NCBI RefSeq assembly: GCF_003709565.1
Contig: NZ_QNRC01000018.1
Span: 1 to 64,000, forward strand
Direction: 5' to 3'
DNA from: Paracoccus sigandri
GTDB lineage: Bacteria; Pseudomonadota; Alphaproteobacteria; Rhodobacterales; Rhodobacteraceae
DNA: 64,000 bases
In this document: positions 8,507-16,175 of the stretch, in pieces
Numbering within the stretch: position 1 is the first letter of the stretch
How the letters are laid out: each line of letters begins with the position of its first letter
Notes under the pieces: model-generated
What the model saw: the letters and a program-made list of their open reading frames with translations, nothing else
Databases searched by the model: none
Told to the model about the DNA's origin: nothing
Translations under genes and position numbers: made by a program

Positions 8507-10332
8507 TGATTTGCGACGAGCTTTATCTCATCGGGCGCGGGCGGTTCAACACGGGGCTGGAAGCGCGGCGCGATGGTCGGCAGGATTTCGTCGGTTTTCG
8601 GCTCCAGGCCGATCAGCGGCGCAAGGCGGCGGACCAGTTCGGCGGCGACCGGCACGGCGGTGGCGCCCGCGGTGCGGCTTTCGCCGGCAAGGCCGCGCAC
8701 CGAGGGTTCGTCCATCGTCACGATCAGCACATATTGCGGATTGCTGGCCGGAAAGACCGAGGCGAAGGTCGCCACGTTGCGGTCGCGGTAATAGCCGCCG
8801 CCGGGGCGCGGCTTATCGGCCGTGCCGGTCTTGCCGGCGATCTCGAAACCCGCGATCTCGGCCGTGCGGCCGGTGCCGCGCGTGACCACCTGGCGCAACA
8901 TGCTGACCGCCATGTTAGCGGCGCTGGTGGACAGGACCTGCTCGCCCTCGGGGCGCTGGCGGCCATGGACCAGCGTCGGCGTCACCTTCCTGCCGCCATT
9001 GGCGATGGTCGCATAGGCGGCGGCCAGGTGCAGCGGGCTGGCGGCAAGGCCGTGGCCGAAGGACACCGTGGCGGCGGTCACCGCAGGCCAGCGGGTCGGC
9101 ACCAGGGGCTTGCCGGTCGGAGCCTCGACCATCTCGATCTCGGTCGGGTCGAAGAAGCCCAGGTCGCGCAGGAATTCCCGCTGCCGCTCGACCCCGACCA
9201 TCTGGGCGATGCGCACCGTGCCCACGTTCGAGGATTTCACGATCACGTCGGTGGCCGAAAGCTGCGGCCCGTAATTCGAGAAGTCGTTGATGCGATACTT
9301 GCCGATCTGCATCGGTGTGCGGGTATTGATGCCGCTGTTGGGATTGATCAGCCCCAGGTCCAGCGCCTGCGCCACCGGGAAGATCTTGAAGGTGGAACCC
9401 AGCTCGTATTGCCCCTGCACGATGCGGTTGAACAGCGGGCTGTCCGAGGGATCGCCCGTCAGCAGCGGCCGCGGCCGGTCGTTGGGATCGAAATCCGGCA
9501 GGCTGGTCATGGCGACGATCTCGCCGGTGGCGATCTCCAGCAGGATGCCGCCGGCGCCCTTGGCATTCATCACCTTCATGCCCGAGGCCAGGACCTCCTC
9601 CATCGCCGATTGCACGGCCAGGTCGATCGACAGCGCCAGCGGCGCCCCCTCGTTCGCGGGATCGCGCAGCCAGCCGTCGAAGGCCTTCTCGACGCCCGCG
9701 ACGCCGACCACCTCGGCGCTGCTGACGCCCTCGTTGCCGAAGCCCGAGCCGCCCAGGATATGGCTGGCGATATGGCCGTTGGGATAGACGCGCATCTCGC
9801 GCGGGCCGAACAGCAGGCCCGGCTCGCCGATGTCATGGACGGCCTGCATCTGCTCGGGGCTGATCTTGCGCTTGATCCACATGAACTTGCGGTCGCCCGT
9901 GAAGTCGCGGATCAGCCGCTCCTCCTCCAGGTCGGGAAAGATCCGCGCCAGCCCCTTCGCCGCCCCCACCGGATCGACCATCTGGTGCGGATGGGCATAG
10001 ACCGAATGGGTCAGCAGGTTCGTCGCCAGCACCCGCCCGTGCCGGTCGGTGATGTCGGCGCGCTGCGACATGATCTGCGCGCTCAGCACCTGAGAGCGCG
10101 GCTCGCTGGGTTCGGACGAGGCCAGCATCCCCATGCGCACGCCCACCGTGCCGAAGGCAAGGATGAAGCAGCTGGCCATCAGCACGACCCGCACGCCGGA
10201 ACGGTTCTGCGCGCGTTCCTGGATGCGTTCATGCCGCAGGCGGCGGTTCTCGGCCTCGATATCGTCGGGATTCTCGCCCCGTTCGCGGGCGCGAAGGATG
10301 CGGGCCAGGGGGCGCAGGGGGGTGCGGATCAT
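8503..10332 (-). CDS. ftsI: Septal peptidoglycan transpeptidase, penicillin-binding protein 3
   Basis: FtsI cross-links septal peptidoglycan in the periplasm. The 609-residue protein has a cytoplasmic tail, one membrane segment near residues 47-67 (VRVVLMASCFILAFGTVGV), a PBP dimerisation domain starting RADITDRHGRVLA, and a transpeptidase domain. Catalytic motifs are S313-TFK, KSSNVGT and GKTGTADKP. The ATG at 10332 overlaps the ftsL stop by four bases and gives the expected length, whereas the open frame continues far upstream. It lacks the PASTA domains of some homologues. Confidence 0.96.
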   Translation of the reverse strand: MIRTPLRPLARILRARERGENPDDIEAENRRLRHERIQERAQNRSGVRVVLMASCFILAFGTVGVRMGMLASSEPSEPRSQVLSAQIMSQRADITDRHGRVLATNLLTHSVYAHPHQMVDPVGAAKGLARIFPDLEEERLIRDFTGDRKFMWIKRKISPEQMQAVHDIGEPGLLFGPREMRVYPNGHIASHILGGSGFGNEGVSSAEVVGVAGVEKAFDGWLRDPANEGAPLALSIDLAVQSAMEEVLASGMKVMNAKGAGGILLEIATGEIVAMTSLPDFDPNDRPRPLLTGDPSDSPLFNRIVQGQYELGSTFKIFPVAQALDLGLINPNSGINTRTPMQIGKYRINDFSNYGPQLSATDVIVKSSNVGTVRIAQMVGVERQREFLRDLGFFDPTEIEMVEAPTGKPLVPTRWPAVTAATVSFGHGLAASPLHLAAAYATIANGGRKVTPTLVHGRQRPEGEQVLSTSAANMAVSMLRQVVTRGTGRTAEIAGFEIAGKTGTADKPRPGGGYYRDRNVATFASVFPASNPQYVLIVTMDEPSVRGLAGESRTAGATAVPVAAELVRRLAPLIGLEPKTDEILPTIAPRFQPRVEPPAPDEIKLVANQ

Positions 10333-10664
10333 GGCTGTTGCTCCTCGGTTTCGCCTTCGGCCGCGGGCGGCGGCGGTGGGGCGGGATAATCGATATTGCC
10401 CAGGTCGACGGTCTGCCCCGCTTCCAGCGGGACCAGCTGCAGGCGGTCGAAATTCAGGTCGACCAGTTCGCGCAGCCGCGCCGGGCGGTTCAGATAGGAC
10501 CATTCGGCGCGCAAGACGCCCAGATCGTCGCGCAGCAGCGCGATCTCTCGCTGGACCTGCGCCATCTCGCTGATCGAGGCCTGGGTGCGGTAATTCTCGC
10601 GATAGGCCCAGAAGGCCAGCCCCATGACGACCAGGATGCAGCCCAGGAAGGTCAGCGTGCGCAT
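10329..10664 (-). CDS. ftsL: Cell division protein FtsL
   Basis: This is a small bitopic divisome protein of 111 residues. It has one N-terminal membrane segment (TLTFLGCILVVMGLAFWAY), then a leucine-zipper-like helix through ISEMAQVQREIALLRDDLGVLRAEWSYL, and an acidic proline-rich tail. FtsL proteins are poorly conserved, so identity rests on topology, coiled coil and position between rsmH and ftsI. Its start shares bases with the rsmH stop codon (TGATG). Confidence 0.9.
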   Translation of the reverse strand: MRTLTFLGCILVVMGLAFWAYRENYRTQASISEMAQVQREIALLRDDLGVLRAEWSYLNRPARLRELVDLNFDRLQLVPLEAGQTVDLGNIDYPAPPPPPAAEGETEEQQP

Positions 10665-11632
10665 CAGCGGTCCTCCTGTCCGGGCAGGCGCGGCATGGCC
10701 AGCGCGGCATCGCCCACGGCGGCGGCCGGGGCATCGGTGCGGATCGCCACGCGCAGCAGCGCCGATCGCGCGCGGGGATTGGCCGCCATTTCCTCGGGGT
10801 CGGGGCCGATGGCGCGGCGGAAGGGCAGCGTGAAGGCGGCGGGCGCCTGCACGGCCTGCGGCGCATAGCGGCTGCCGCCCCCGGCGCTGTTCGACCGCGC
10901 CTGCATGAAGCGCTTGACGATCCGGTCCTCCAGCGAATGGAAGCTGACCACGGCCAGCCTGCCGCCCGGCTTCAGCGCGCGCTCGGCCGCCGACAGGCCC
11001 TCGACCAGCTGGCGGAATTCGTCATTCACCCAGATGCGGATCGCCTGGAAGCTGCGGGTGGCCGGATGGCTCTGGCCCGGCTTGGCGCGGGGCAGGCACG
11101 AGGCCACGATCTCGGCCAGCTCCGAGGTGCGGGAAAGCGGCCGCGCCGCCACGATGGCCCGCGCGATGCGCCGCGACGCGCGTTCCTCGCCATAGTGATA
11201 GAGGACATCGGCGATCAGCGCCTCGTCGGCCCGGTTCAGCAGATCGGCGGCCGAGGGCCCGTCCTGGCCCATGCGCATGTCCAGCGGACCGTCGCGCAGG
11301 AAGGAAAAGCCGCGCTCGGCCAGGTCCAGCTGCATCGAGCTGACGCCCAGGTCCAGCACCACGCCGTCCAGCGGCTCGCCCGCCAGTTCGTCCAGGTCGG
11401 AAAACGTGCCGCCCACCAGCCGCAGCCGGTCGCCATATTGCCCGGCCCAGGCCGAGGCCATCTGCAGCACCATCGGATCGCGGTCGATGCCGATCACCCG
11501 CTCCGCGCCGGCCTCCAGCAGCCCGCGCGCATAGCCGCCCGCGCCGAAGGTGCCGTCCAGCCATGTGCCCGAAACGGGTGCGACCGCCCTGAGAAGCGGC
11601 TTCAGCAGGACGGGGATATGCGGGTCCGCCAT
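10664..11632 (-). CDS. rsmH: 16S rRNA (cytosine(1402)-N4)-methyltransferase
   Basis: RsmH (formerly MraW) methylates N4 of C1402 in the decoding centre of 16S rRNA. The 322-residue protein opens [10 protein letters not shown] and has the SAM-binding motif [14 protein letters not shown]. Later come [12 protein letters not shown] and [20 protein letters not shown], all family hallmarks. It starts four bases after the mraZ stop codon within the dcw operon. Confidence 0.96.
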   Translation of the reverse strand: MADPHIPVLLKPLLRAVAPVSGTWLDGTFGAGGYARGLLEAGAERVIGIDRDPMVLQMASAWAGQYGDRLRLVGGTFSDLDELAGEPLDGVVLDLGVSSMQLDLAERGFSFLRDGPLDMRMGQDGPSAADLLNRADEALIADVLYHYGEERASRRIARAIVAARPLSRTSELAEIVASCLPRAKPGQSHPATRSFQAIRIWVNDEFRQLVEGLSAAERALKPGGRLAVVSFHSLEDRIVKRFMQARSNSAGGGSRYAPQAVQAPAAFTLPFRRAIGPDPEEMAANPRARSALLRVAIRTDAPAAAVGDAALAMPRLPGQEDR

Positions 11633-11636
11633 CGCC

Positions 11637-12155
11637 CTATTCCCCGTCTTCCGCGCCGTCGCTCAGGAATTCGCGCGGGTCGAAGCCCGGCCCCTTCGAG
11701 GCGGCGTATTCCTCCAGCTCCTCGATGTCGCGGGGCGGCGATTCCGGCAGATAGACCTTGATATAGTCGCCATGCGAGGCGAAGACCGTCTCAACCCCGC
11801 TGTCCAGTCCCAGCTTTTCCCGCAGCTTCTGCGGCAGGACCAGCCGGCCCTCGCGGTCGATCTCCAGGTCCATCGACTGGCCGTTCATCAGCTGTTCCAG
11901 CCAGCGGCGCTCCTTGCTGCCGCGGGTCAGCCGGTCGATCTGTTCGTCGATTTCCTCGATGGCCTCGATGGTATAAAGCTCGATCCAGTTCCACCAGTCG
12001 GGGCCATAGACGGCGACAAGCTGGGTGCGGCCGGTATTGCCGGCGGCGAAGCCCGGATCGCCGGCATCGAAAACGCGACGCAGCCGGGCCGGGATCGACA
12101 TGCGACCCTTGCCATCGACCTTGACGGTTTCGGTGCCTCTGAATTTCCGCGCCAC
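11637..12155 (-). CDS. mraZ: Transcriptional regulator MraZ
   Basis: MraZ is a nucleoid-associated AbrB-like regulator of the dcw operon. The 172-residue product contains two SpoVT/AbrB-type repeats, [17 protein letters not shown] near residue 10 and [21 protein letters not shown] in the second half. I choose the GTG at 12155 ([17 protein letters not shown]) because this fits the family start; the frame stays open to 12254 with unlikely sequence that covers the terminator hairpin. It is the first gene of the dcw cluster and lies downstream of an unusually long leader. Confidence 0.93.
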   Translation of the reverse strand: MARKFRGTETVKVDGKGRMSIPARLRRVFDAGDPGFAAGNTGRTQLVAVYGPDWWNWIELYTIEAIEEIDEQIDRLTRGSKERRWLEQLMNGQSMDLEIDREGRLVLPQKLREKLGLDSGVETVFASHGDYIKVYLPESPPRDIEELEEYAASKGPGFDPREFLSDGAEDGE

Positions 12156-12194
12156 CCTGCGCCCGCCCTCACTGTCCCGGCTCTTCCGCCCGCC

Positions 12195-12420
12195 CGAAAG
12201 AGAAAAGGCGGATCGGGCCGCTGCCACTGCCCGATCCGCCGCCCTCGTTCCCATGTCTGGGCCCCGTCATTGCGGGGTTGCCCTTTGCCGTCGCGTGCCA
12301 CCTGGGGGAGGTGCTGCTCGCACACGCGGCCGGGTCGATTTGGAAAACGGGTGCCTGTATGAAGCCTGCTTCGCCTTCGTGGGGTCTTGTCGCCCCTTGC
12401 ACTGCCCGCTTTCGTGATCT
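12195..12420 (-). ncRNA. Candidate UpsM-like leader sRNA of mraZ
   Basis: In R. sphaeroides the dcw cluster is preceded by a long 5' leader from which the sRNA UpsM (about 200 nt) is made by partial termination ahead of mraZ. Here a complete intrinsic terminator lies 40-85 bases upstream of the mraZ start, in the same position and with no gene to terminate. The 3' end is set by that hairpin. The 5' end given is only a guess from the known length. A second small hairpin with GAAGC/GCTTC arms lies near 12361-12372. Confidence 0.5.
12196..12240 (-). terminator. Terminator-like hairpin inside the mraZ leader
   Basis: The perfect 12-bp arms GGCGGATCGGGC (12207-12218) and GCCCGATCCGCC (12229-12240) enclose a 10-base loop. 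On the minus strand the hairpin is followed at once by TTTTCTCTTTC. It therefore has full intrinsic terminator form, yet mraZ starts only about 50 bases later. It should act as an attenuator. Confidence 0.75.
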
Positions 12421-12814
12421 TGTTGTGGCATGGGAATTCAAGGGAAGCAACGGTATTCTGCGGCAGCGGGCGCCATTATTTCCGGGCGGAACGGTTCAGA
12501 TTCTGTCACAAAATGGCCGGGATCGACCTGATTCCGCAATTATTGGTAAATGTGCCGCGCACAACCACAAGATATAGTCGCACCCGACTGTGGCAGAAAA
12601 TCCCAGTTTCGGCGGCCCGCTAAGCGGGACATCGCTCAAAAACCTTCAGCCATTCCTCATGTTCATGGATTAGACCGTTCGAATCACGGCGAATCACGAT
12701 CCCGAGACAGAAGGCGCAGCAGCAGCCGGCACGCGCCCTGGGGCATTCCCATGAAATCCCTGCCGTCCCGTGAATTCCCGTCCGCCGCCCCGTTCCCCGC
12801 CCGGACCCGACGCC

Positions 12815-13915
12815 TCAGGCCAGGCCGCGCTCGATCAGCTTGCGCGCCAGAGCGGCATAGGCGTCGGCCGCCGCGCCCTGTTCCAGGGCGATGGGCCGGC
12901 CCGAATCCGCGGCGATACGGACGTCCAGCTGCAGCGGGATCTCGGCCAGCAGCGGCGCGCCCATCGCCTCGGCCTCGGCGCGCACGCCGCCCTGGCCGAA
13001 CAGATGCGCCTCGTGGCCGCAATTGGGGCAGACATAGACCGACATGTTCTCGACCAGCCCCAGGACCGGGGTCTTCAGCTTGGCGAACATGTCGATGGCG
13101 CGGCGCGCGTCCAGAAGCGCGACATCCTGCGGGGTCGAGACGATGATCGCCCCGGTCACCGCCGCCTTCTGGCACAGGCTCAACTGTACGTCGCCGGTGC
13201 CGGGCGGCAGGTCGATCAGCAGAACGTCCAGTTCCCCCCACATCACCTGCTGCAGCAATTGCTGCATCGCGCCCATCAGCATCGGGCCGCGCCAGACGAC
13301 CGCCTCGCCCTCCTTCAGCATCAGCCCGATCGACATCATGGTGACGCCATGCGCCTGCAGGGGCTCGATCCGCTGGCCGTCGGGGCTGGCCGGGCGCGCC
13401 GAGACCCCCATCATGCGCGGCTGCGAGGGACCGTATATATCGGCGTCCAGCAGCCCGACCCGCCGCCCCGCCCGCGCCAGCGCCACCGCCAGGTTCGAGG
13501 TCACGGTGGATTTCCCGACCCCGCCCTTGCCCGAACCGATGGCGATGATGTTCCTGACGCCGGGAATCGGCTGCGGCCCGGCCTGCGGCGTCGCATGGCG
13601 GCCGACCTTCAGCGAGGGCGCCTCGCCCTGTCCGCCCGGCGCGCCTGATGCCCGCGCGGGCGCGGCCCCGGCCGCGGCGGTGGTCACGATTTGCACCTTC
13701 TCGATGCCGGGCAGCGCCAGCAGCCGGCGGCGCGCCTCTTCCTCGACCGGGGCCAGCGCGCGGGCGGCCTCGGCGCTGGCGACTTCCAGCACGAATCGGA
13801 TGGTGCCGCCATCGATCACCAGCGCACGGACGATATCCGCCTGGCCAAGGGTTTGACCGCCCGGCAGGGCAATGTCCGAGATTTCCCCAAGGGCAACTTC
13901 GCGCGTCACAGTCAT
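12815..13915 (-). CDS. mrp: Mrp/ApbC-type iron-sulfur cluster carrier
   Basis: Mrp family P-loop NTPases carry and deliver Fe-S clusters in the cytoplasm. The 366-residue product has an N-terminal MIP18/DUF59 domain (residues about 1-85), a variable linker, and the deviant Walker A GSGKGGVGKST near residue 135. A CxxC pair occurs in VYVCPNCGHE for binding the bridging cluster. The ATG at 13915 (MTVTREVALG) is chosen because the frame upstream to 14035 is not family-like. A dyad lies 13-33 bases upstream of the start. Confidence 0.93.
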   Translation of the reverse strand: MTVTREVALGEISDIALPGGQTLGQADIVRALVIDGGTIRFVLEVASAEAARALAPVEEEARRRLLALPGIEKVQIVTTAAAGAAPARASGAPGGQGEAPSLKVGRHATPQAGPQPIPGVRNIIAIGSGKGGVGKSTVTSNLAVALARAGRRVGLLDADIYGPSQPRMMGVSARPASPDGQRIEPLQAHGVTMMSIGLMLKEGEAVVWRGPMLMGAMQQLLQQVMWGELDVLLIDLPPGTGDVQLSLCQKAAVTGAIIVSTPQDVALLDARRAIDMFAKLKTPVLGLVENMSVYVCPNCGHEAHLFGQGGVRAEAEAMGAPLLAEIPLQLDVRIAADSGRPIALEQGAAADAYAALARKLIERGLA

Positions 13916-13927
13916 GTCATGGGCCTT

Positions 13928-13948
13928 GCTACTTGCGTCGCAAGCAGC
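13928..13948. promoter_or_regulatory. Dyad upstream of mrp
   Basis: GCTACTTGCG and CGCAAGCAGC are near-perfect inverted arms (one mismatch pair) around a single T. The centre is about 23 bases upstream of the mrp start codon, so it could be an operator or a leader hairpin that affects ribosome access. I do not recognise the motif. Confidence 0.35.
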
Positions 13949-14251
13949 ATGGAGCATGCGCGACGCGGCCACAACCACCCCCATGCGACAGCGCGCCGCA
14001 GTCCTGACAAACGCTTTCAAACACAGGGGAATCACCCGTTTTCCGTGATCGCTAACGGAAAATGCTGCACAATTTTCTGTTAATAATTCAGTAACAAACA
14101 GATGAATAGGTCAGCACCAGTCATGCGATTGCTGCATGGCAGCATTACTGAAACAGGCGTTGTGCAAACGCAGCATCAGGGCCATCTTTGTCTCACAGCG
14201 CCGGGCCATCCGGGAACGGTGCGGAAGATGAGATGTGAAAGGAATACGGAA
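13949..14251. other. Intergenic region between mrp and the DUF1127-hairpin locus
   Basis: About 300 bases, AT-richer than its surroundings, carry the divergent promoters of mrp and the DUF1127 gene. Small dyads occur at 14130-14144 (TGCTG-CATGG-CAGCA) and 14157-14171 (GCGTT-N5-AACGC). A weak sigma-70-like pair TTGTGC-N17-CATCTT (14160-14188) points towards the DUF1127 gene. I could not find a convincing heat-shock promoter, which is what drives the R. sphaeroides counterpart. No protein gene is supported. Confidence 0.4.
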
Positions 14252-14476
14252 ATGGCTGTCATCGCCCAGGCAAATGTTGTCGCCGCCGAATCCGGCCTGC
14301 GCGGCCGCCTGCTGAGCGCGATTCAGCGGATGCAGGAAAACCGGGCGCGTCGCGCCGTCTATCGCCAGACGGTCCGCGAACTGAACGCCCTGACTGCACG
14401 GGATCTGAACGACCTCGGCATCAGCCGCTCGATGATCCCCAGCCTGGCCCGCGAAGCGGCCTGGGGCTCGAAGTAA
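14252..14476 (+). CDS. DUF1127 small RNA-binding-type protein (CcaF1-like)
   Basis: This is a 74-residue basic protein. Its C-terminal half carries the DUF1127 arginine-rich motif (RRAVYRQTVRELNALTARDLNDLGISR, residues about 38-64). In R. sphaeroides a DUF1127 protein, CcaF1, is encoded directly ahead of the CcsR sRNAs and acts on RNA stability; the same arrangement is seen here. The ATG at 14252 has AAAGGA 9 bases upstream, and the longer open frame upstream is not family-like. The hairpin array starts 11 bases after the stop codon, so the sRNAs are probably processed from the mRNA's 3' part. Confidence 0.9.
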   Translation: MAVIAQANVVAAESGLRGRLLSAIQRMQENRARRAVYRQTVRELNALTARDLNDLGISRSMIPSLAREAAWGSK

Positions 14477-14487
14477 GAATTCGCTTT

Positions 14488-14554
14488 CCCGCCCCCTCCT
14501 CCTCCCGGGCGGGATCTGGCGGCACCCTCCTCTCCTCCTCCCCGGAGGGTGCCG
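14488..14554 (+). ncRNA. CcsR-like unit 1
   Basis: Hairpin 1 pairs CCCGCCC (14488-14494) with GGGCGGG (14507-14513). Hairpin 2 pairs CGGCACCCTCC (14520-14530) with GGAGGGTGCCG (14544-14554), a perfect 11-bp stem. The CCTCCTCCC loops are at 14498-14506 and 14534-14542. Confidence 0.8.
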
Positions 14555-14570
14555 CCCAAAGGACCGAGAC

Positions 14571-14639
14571 GGACCCACTCCTCCTCCCAGGGTCCCGATC
14601 GCAGGCGGCGGCCTCGTTCCTCCTCCCAGAGGCCGCCGC
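14571..14639 (+). ncRNA. CcsR-like unit 2
   Basis: Hairpin 3 pairs GGACCC (14571-14576) with GGGTCC (14590-14595). Hairpin 4 pairs GCGGCGGCCTC (14605-14615) with GAGGCCGCCGC (14629-14639), a perfect 11-bp stem. Motif copies are at 14580-14588 and 14619-14627. Confidence 0.8.
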
Positions 14640-14673
14640 GAAAACATAGCCGCCCCAATTGCGGCACAGCACA

Positions 14674-14747
14674 CGACCGGCTCTCTCCTCCTCCCTCCCG
14701 AGCCTGTCGTCAGCGGTGAAGCCTCTCCTCCTCCCTGGCTGCACCGC
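14674..14747 (+). ncRNA. CcsR-like unit 3
   Basis: Hairpin 5 pairs CGACCGGCTC (14674-14683) with GAGCCTGTCG (14700-14709), one mismatch. Hairpin 6 pairs GCGGTGAAGCC (14713-14723) with GGCTGCACCGC (14737-14747), one mismatch. Motif copies are at 14687-14695 and 14727-14735. Hairpin 5 has the largest loop (16 nt). A 34-base spacer containing CATAGCCGCCC precedes the unit, and a similar one follows it. Confidence 0.8.
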
Positions 14748-14780
14748 ACCCCATAGCCGCCCTGTTCGCGGCAACCCGAT

Positions 14781-14851
14781 GCGGCGCCCCTCTCCTCCTC
14801 CCAGGGCAGCCGCAAGCGGCAACGGCCTCTCCTCCTCCCGGCCCTTGCCGC
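14781..14851 (+). ncRNA. CcsR-like unit 4
   Basis: Hairpin 7 pairs GCGGCGCCCC (14781-14790) with GGGCAGCCGC (14804-14813) across an internal loop and is the weakest. Hairpin 8 pairs GCGGCAACGGCC (14816-14827) with GGCCCTTGCCGC (14840-14851), one mismatch. Motif copies are at 14794-14802 and 14831-14839. Confidence 0.78.
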
Positions 14852-14859
14852 ACCCCATA

Positions 14860-14940
14860 CGCGGCCCCTCCTCCTCCCTGGGCCAGCGTTGAGCGGCGGC
14901 GCCCCTCCTCCTCCCTGGGCGCCGCCGCGTTTCCTTTTCC
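14860..14940 (+). ncRNA. CcsR-like unit 5 with terminal terminator
   Basis: Hairpin 9 pairs CGCGGCCC (14860-14867) with GGGCCAGCG (14880-14888), one bulge. Hairpin 10 pairs GCGGCGGCGCCC (14893-14904) with GGGCGCCGCCGC (14917-14928), perfect over 12 bp, and is followed by GTTTCCTTTTCC. It probably doubles as the intrinsic terminator of the whole locus. Motif copies are at 14870-14878 and 14907-14915. Confidence 0.8.
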
Positions 14941-14976
14941 AGCGATGCGATCTTTCCGTCCGGTCCGCTTGGGGCT

Positions 14977-15768
14977 ATGGCTTTGTCCATGCTCAGCTAT
15001 CAGCACGCCTATCACGCCGGGAACCTGGCAGACCTGCACAAGCACGCCCTGCTGGCGGCGGCGCTGGACTATCTGACCGGGAAGCAAAAGCCGCTCAGCT
15101 ATCTGGAGACCCATGCCGGGCGCGGGCTCTATCACCTGCGCGGGGCCGAGGCCCGCAAGACCGGCGAGGCCGAGGCCGGCATCCTGCGGGCCGAAGCCGA
15201 ATCCTGGCTGCCCGCGGGCCATCCGCTGCTGCGCGCGCTGGCCGCCGTCCGGGCGGCGCATGGGCCGGACGCCTATCCCGGATCGCCGCTGGTCGCCGCG
15301 CATTTCCTGCGCCCCGGCGATTCGGCGCATCTGGCGGAACTGCACCCGGCCGAACACACGGCCCTGACCCGCAATGCCCCCTTCGCGACGATCCACCACC
15401 AGGACGGCTTCGCCATGGCGCAGGCCGTCTGCCCGCCGCAGCCGCGCCGGGGCATGTTGCTGATCGATCCCAGCTTCGAGGTAAAGGCGGATTACGCCGC
15501 CCTGCCGCGCTTCGTCGGCCAGATCGCCCGCAAGTGGAACGTGGGCGTGATCGCGCTGTGGTATCCGGTCCTGACCGATGCCCGCCACCGCCCGATGATC
15601 GGCGCCCTGCAGGACGCCCATCCCGAGGCGCTGCTGTCCGAGGTCGCCTTTCCGCCCGCCCGCGCGGGCCATTCGATGACGGGGTCGGGCATGTTCGTCC
15701 TCAACCCGCCCTGGGGCCTGGCCGAAGAGGCCGCCCGGCTGGGGGCGATCTTCCGCGACCGCGCCTGA
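14977..15768 (+). CDS. rlmJ: 23S rRNA (adenine(2030)-N6)-methyltransferase RlmJ-like
   Basis: RlmJ methylates A2030 of 23S rRNA. The 263-residue product shows the family start MLSYQHAYHAGNLADLHKHALL, SAM-region residues YLETHAGRGLYHL, and the amino-methylase motif IV region LLIDPSFEVKADY. The E. coli enzyme has DPPY there; this one has DPSF, keeping the catalytic aspartate. The ATG at 14977 has GGGG upstream, but the internal ATG at 14989 gives the canonical MLSYQHA start and is equally possible. It begins 37 bases after the hairpin array. Confidence 0.88.
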   Translation: MALSMLSYQHAYHAGNLADLHKHALLAAALDYLTGKQKPLSYLETHAGRGLYHLRGAEARKTGEAEAGILRAEAESWLPAGHPLLRALAAVRAAHGPDAYPGSPLVAAHFLRPGDSAHLAELHPAEHTALTRNAPFATIHHQDGFAMAQAVCPPQPRRGMLLIDPSFEVKADYAALPRFVGQIARKWNVGVIALWYPVLTDARHRPMIGALQDAHPEALLSEVAFPPARAGHSMTGSGMFVLNPPWGLAEEAARLGAIFRDRA

Positions 15769-15839
15769 GCGCCGCGCTTCCGGGATTCCCCTGCCCCGCC
15801 GCCTGTGGCATGATCGCCGGCAAAAATCTGGCAGGACAT

Positions 15840-16133
15840 ATGGCACAGCGCTTCTCGATCGGCACAATCGTCTTCTTCGTTCTGACCTTCCTGCTGGGGC
15901 TGTATTTCGCCTTCGCCGCCGTGCAGGGCCCCTCGGGCATCCTGCGCCGGGTGCAGATCGAATCCGAGACCGCCGAGCTTCAGGCCGAACGCGACAGGCT
16001 GAAGGCCGAGGTCGACGAGATGCGCAACCTGACGCGCCGCCTGTCGGACGATTACCTGGACCTGGACCTGCTGGACGAACGCGCCCGCGAGGTGCTGGGA
16101 ATGATCCGCACCGACGAGGTCATCCTGCGCTGA
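15840..16133 (+). CDS. FtsB-like septum formation initiator
   Basis: This 97-residue bitopic protein has one membrane segment (FSIGTIVFFVLTFLLGLYFAFAAV) followed by a coiled coil (IESETAELQAERDRLKAEVDEM), typical of FtsB/DivIC. FtsB joins FtsL and FtsQ in the divisome. The ATG at 15840 is chosen; an in-frame ATG at 15810 would add ten residues. The conserved C-terminal ERAREVLGMIRTDEVIL fits alphaproteobacterial homologues, which often sit next to pdhA as here. Confidence 0.85.
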   Translation: MAQRFSIGTIVFFVLTFLLGLYFAFAAVQGPSGILRRVQIESETAELQAERDRLKAEVDEMRNLTRRLSDDYLDLDLLDERAREVLGMIRTDEVILR

Positions 16134-16175
16134 CAGGGCCTTTTGCGCCCGCCTGCCGGCCGCCCAAGTCGCGGA

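Larger units (their letters stand above)
12156..12814. other. Long dcw leader and intergenic region, no protein gene
   Basis: This gap of about 660 bases separates mrp from mraZ. Open frames on either strand are short and not protein-like. The mraZ-proximal third holds a terminator-like hairpin and probably encodes a leader RNA, annotated separately. The mrp-proximal part shows no clear feature. I could not identify a convincing -10/-35 pair for the dcw promoter, nor clear MraZ-box direct repeats. Confidence 0.5.
14488..14940 (+). ncRNA. Array of ten CCTCCTCCC hairpins (CcsR/cuckoo RNA type)
   Basis: Ten stem-loops follow each other in about 440 bases. Every loop contains CCTCCTCCC while the stems differ in sequence but keep pairing, which shows selection on RNA structure. 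Spacing groups them into five two-hairpin units, and the second hairpin of each unit is the longer (11-12 bp). This architecture matches CcsR1-4 of R. sphaeroides (conserved CCUCCUCCC motif stress-induced RNAs), cotranscribed with a DUF1127 gene. The loop mimics the anti-Shine-Dalgarno sequence of 16S rRNA, so it can pair with purine-rich ribosome-binding sites or bind a protein. Confidence 0.88.

Noticed and set aside
12300-12460. MraZ-box (TGGG direct repeats) and a sigma-70 promoter for the dcw operon
   Set aside because: Scattered TGGG-like words exist but without the regular 10-base spacing; TTGCTT and TTGAAT candidates have no matching -10 element.
14488-14928. Regular CTCCTCCTCCC repeats resembling a CRISPR array
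   Set aside because: The constant part is only nine bases, spacing is irregular (about 26-60 bases), the intervening sequences are self-complementary stems rather than unique spacers, and no cas gene is present.
14421-14990. Minus-strand 189-codon frame rich in Glu-Glu-Arg repeats over the hairpin array
   Set aside because: It is the antisense reading of the CTCCTCC repeats, without a ribosome-binding site or any known domain.
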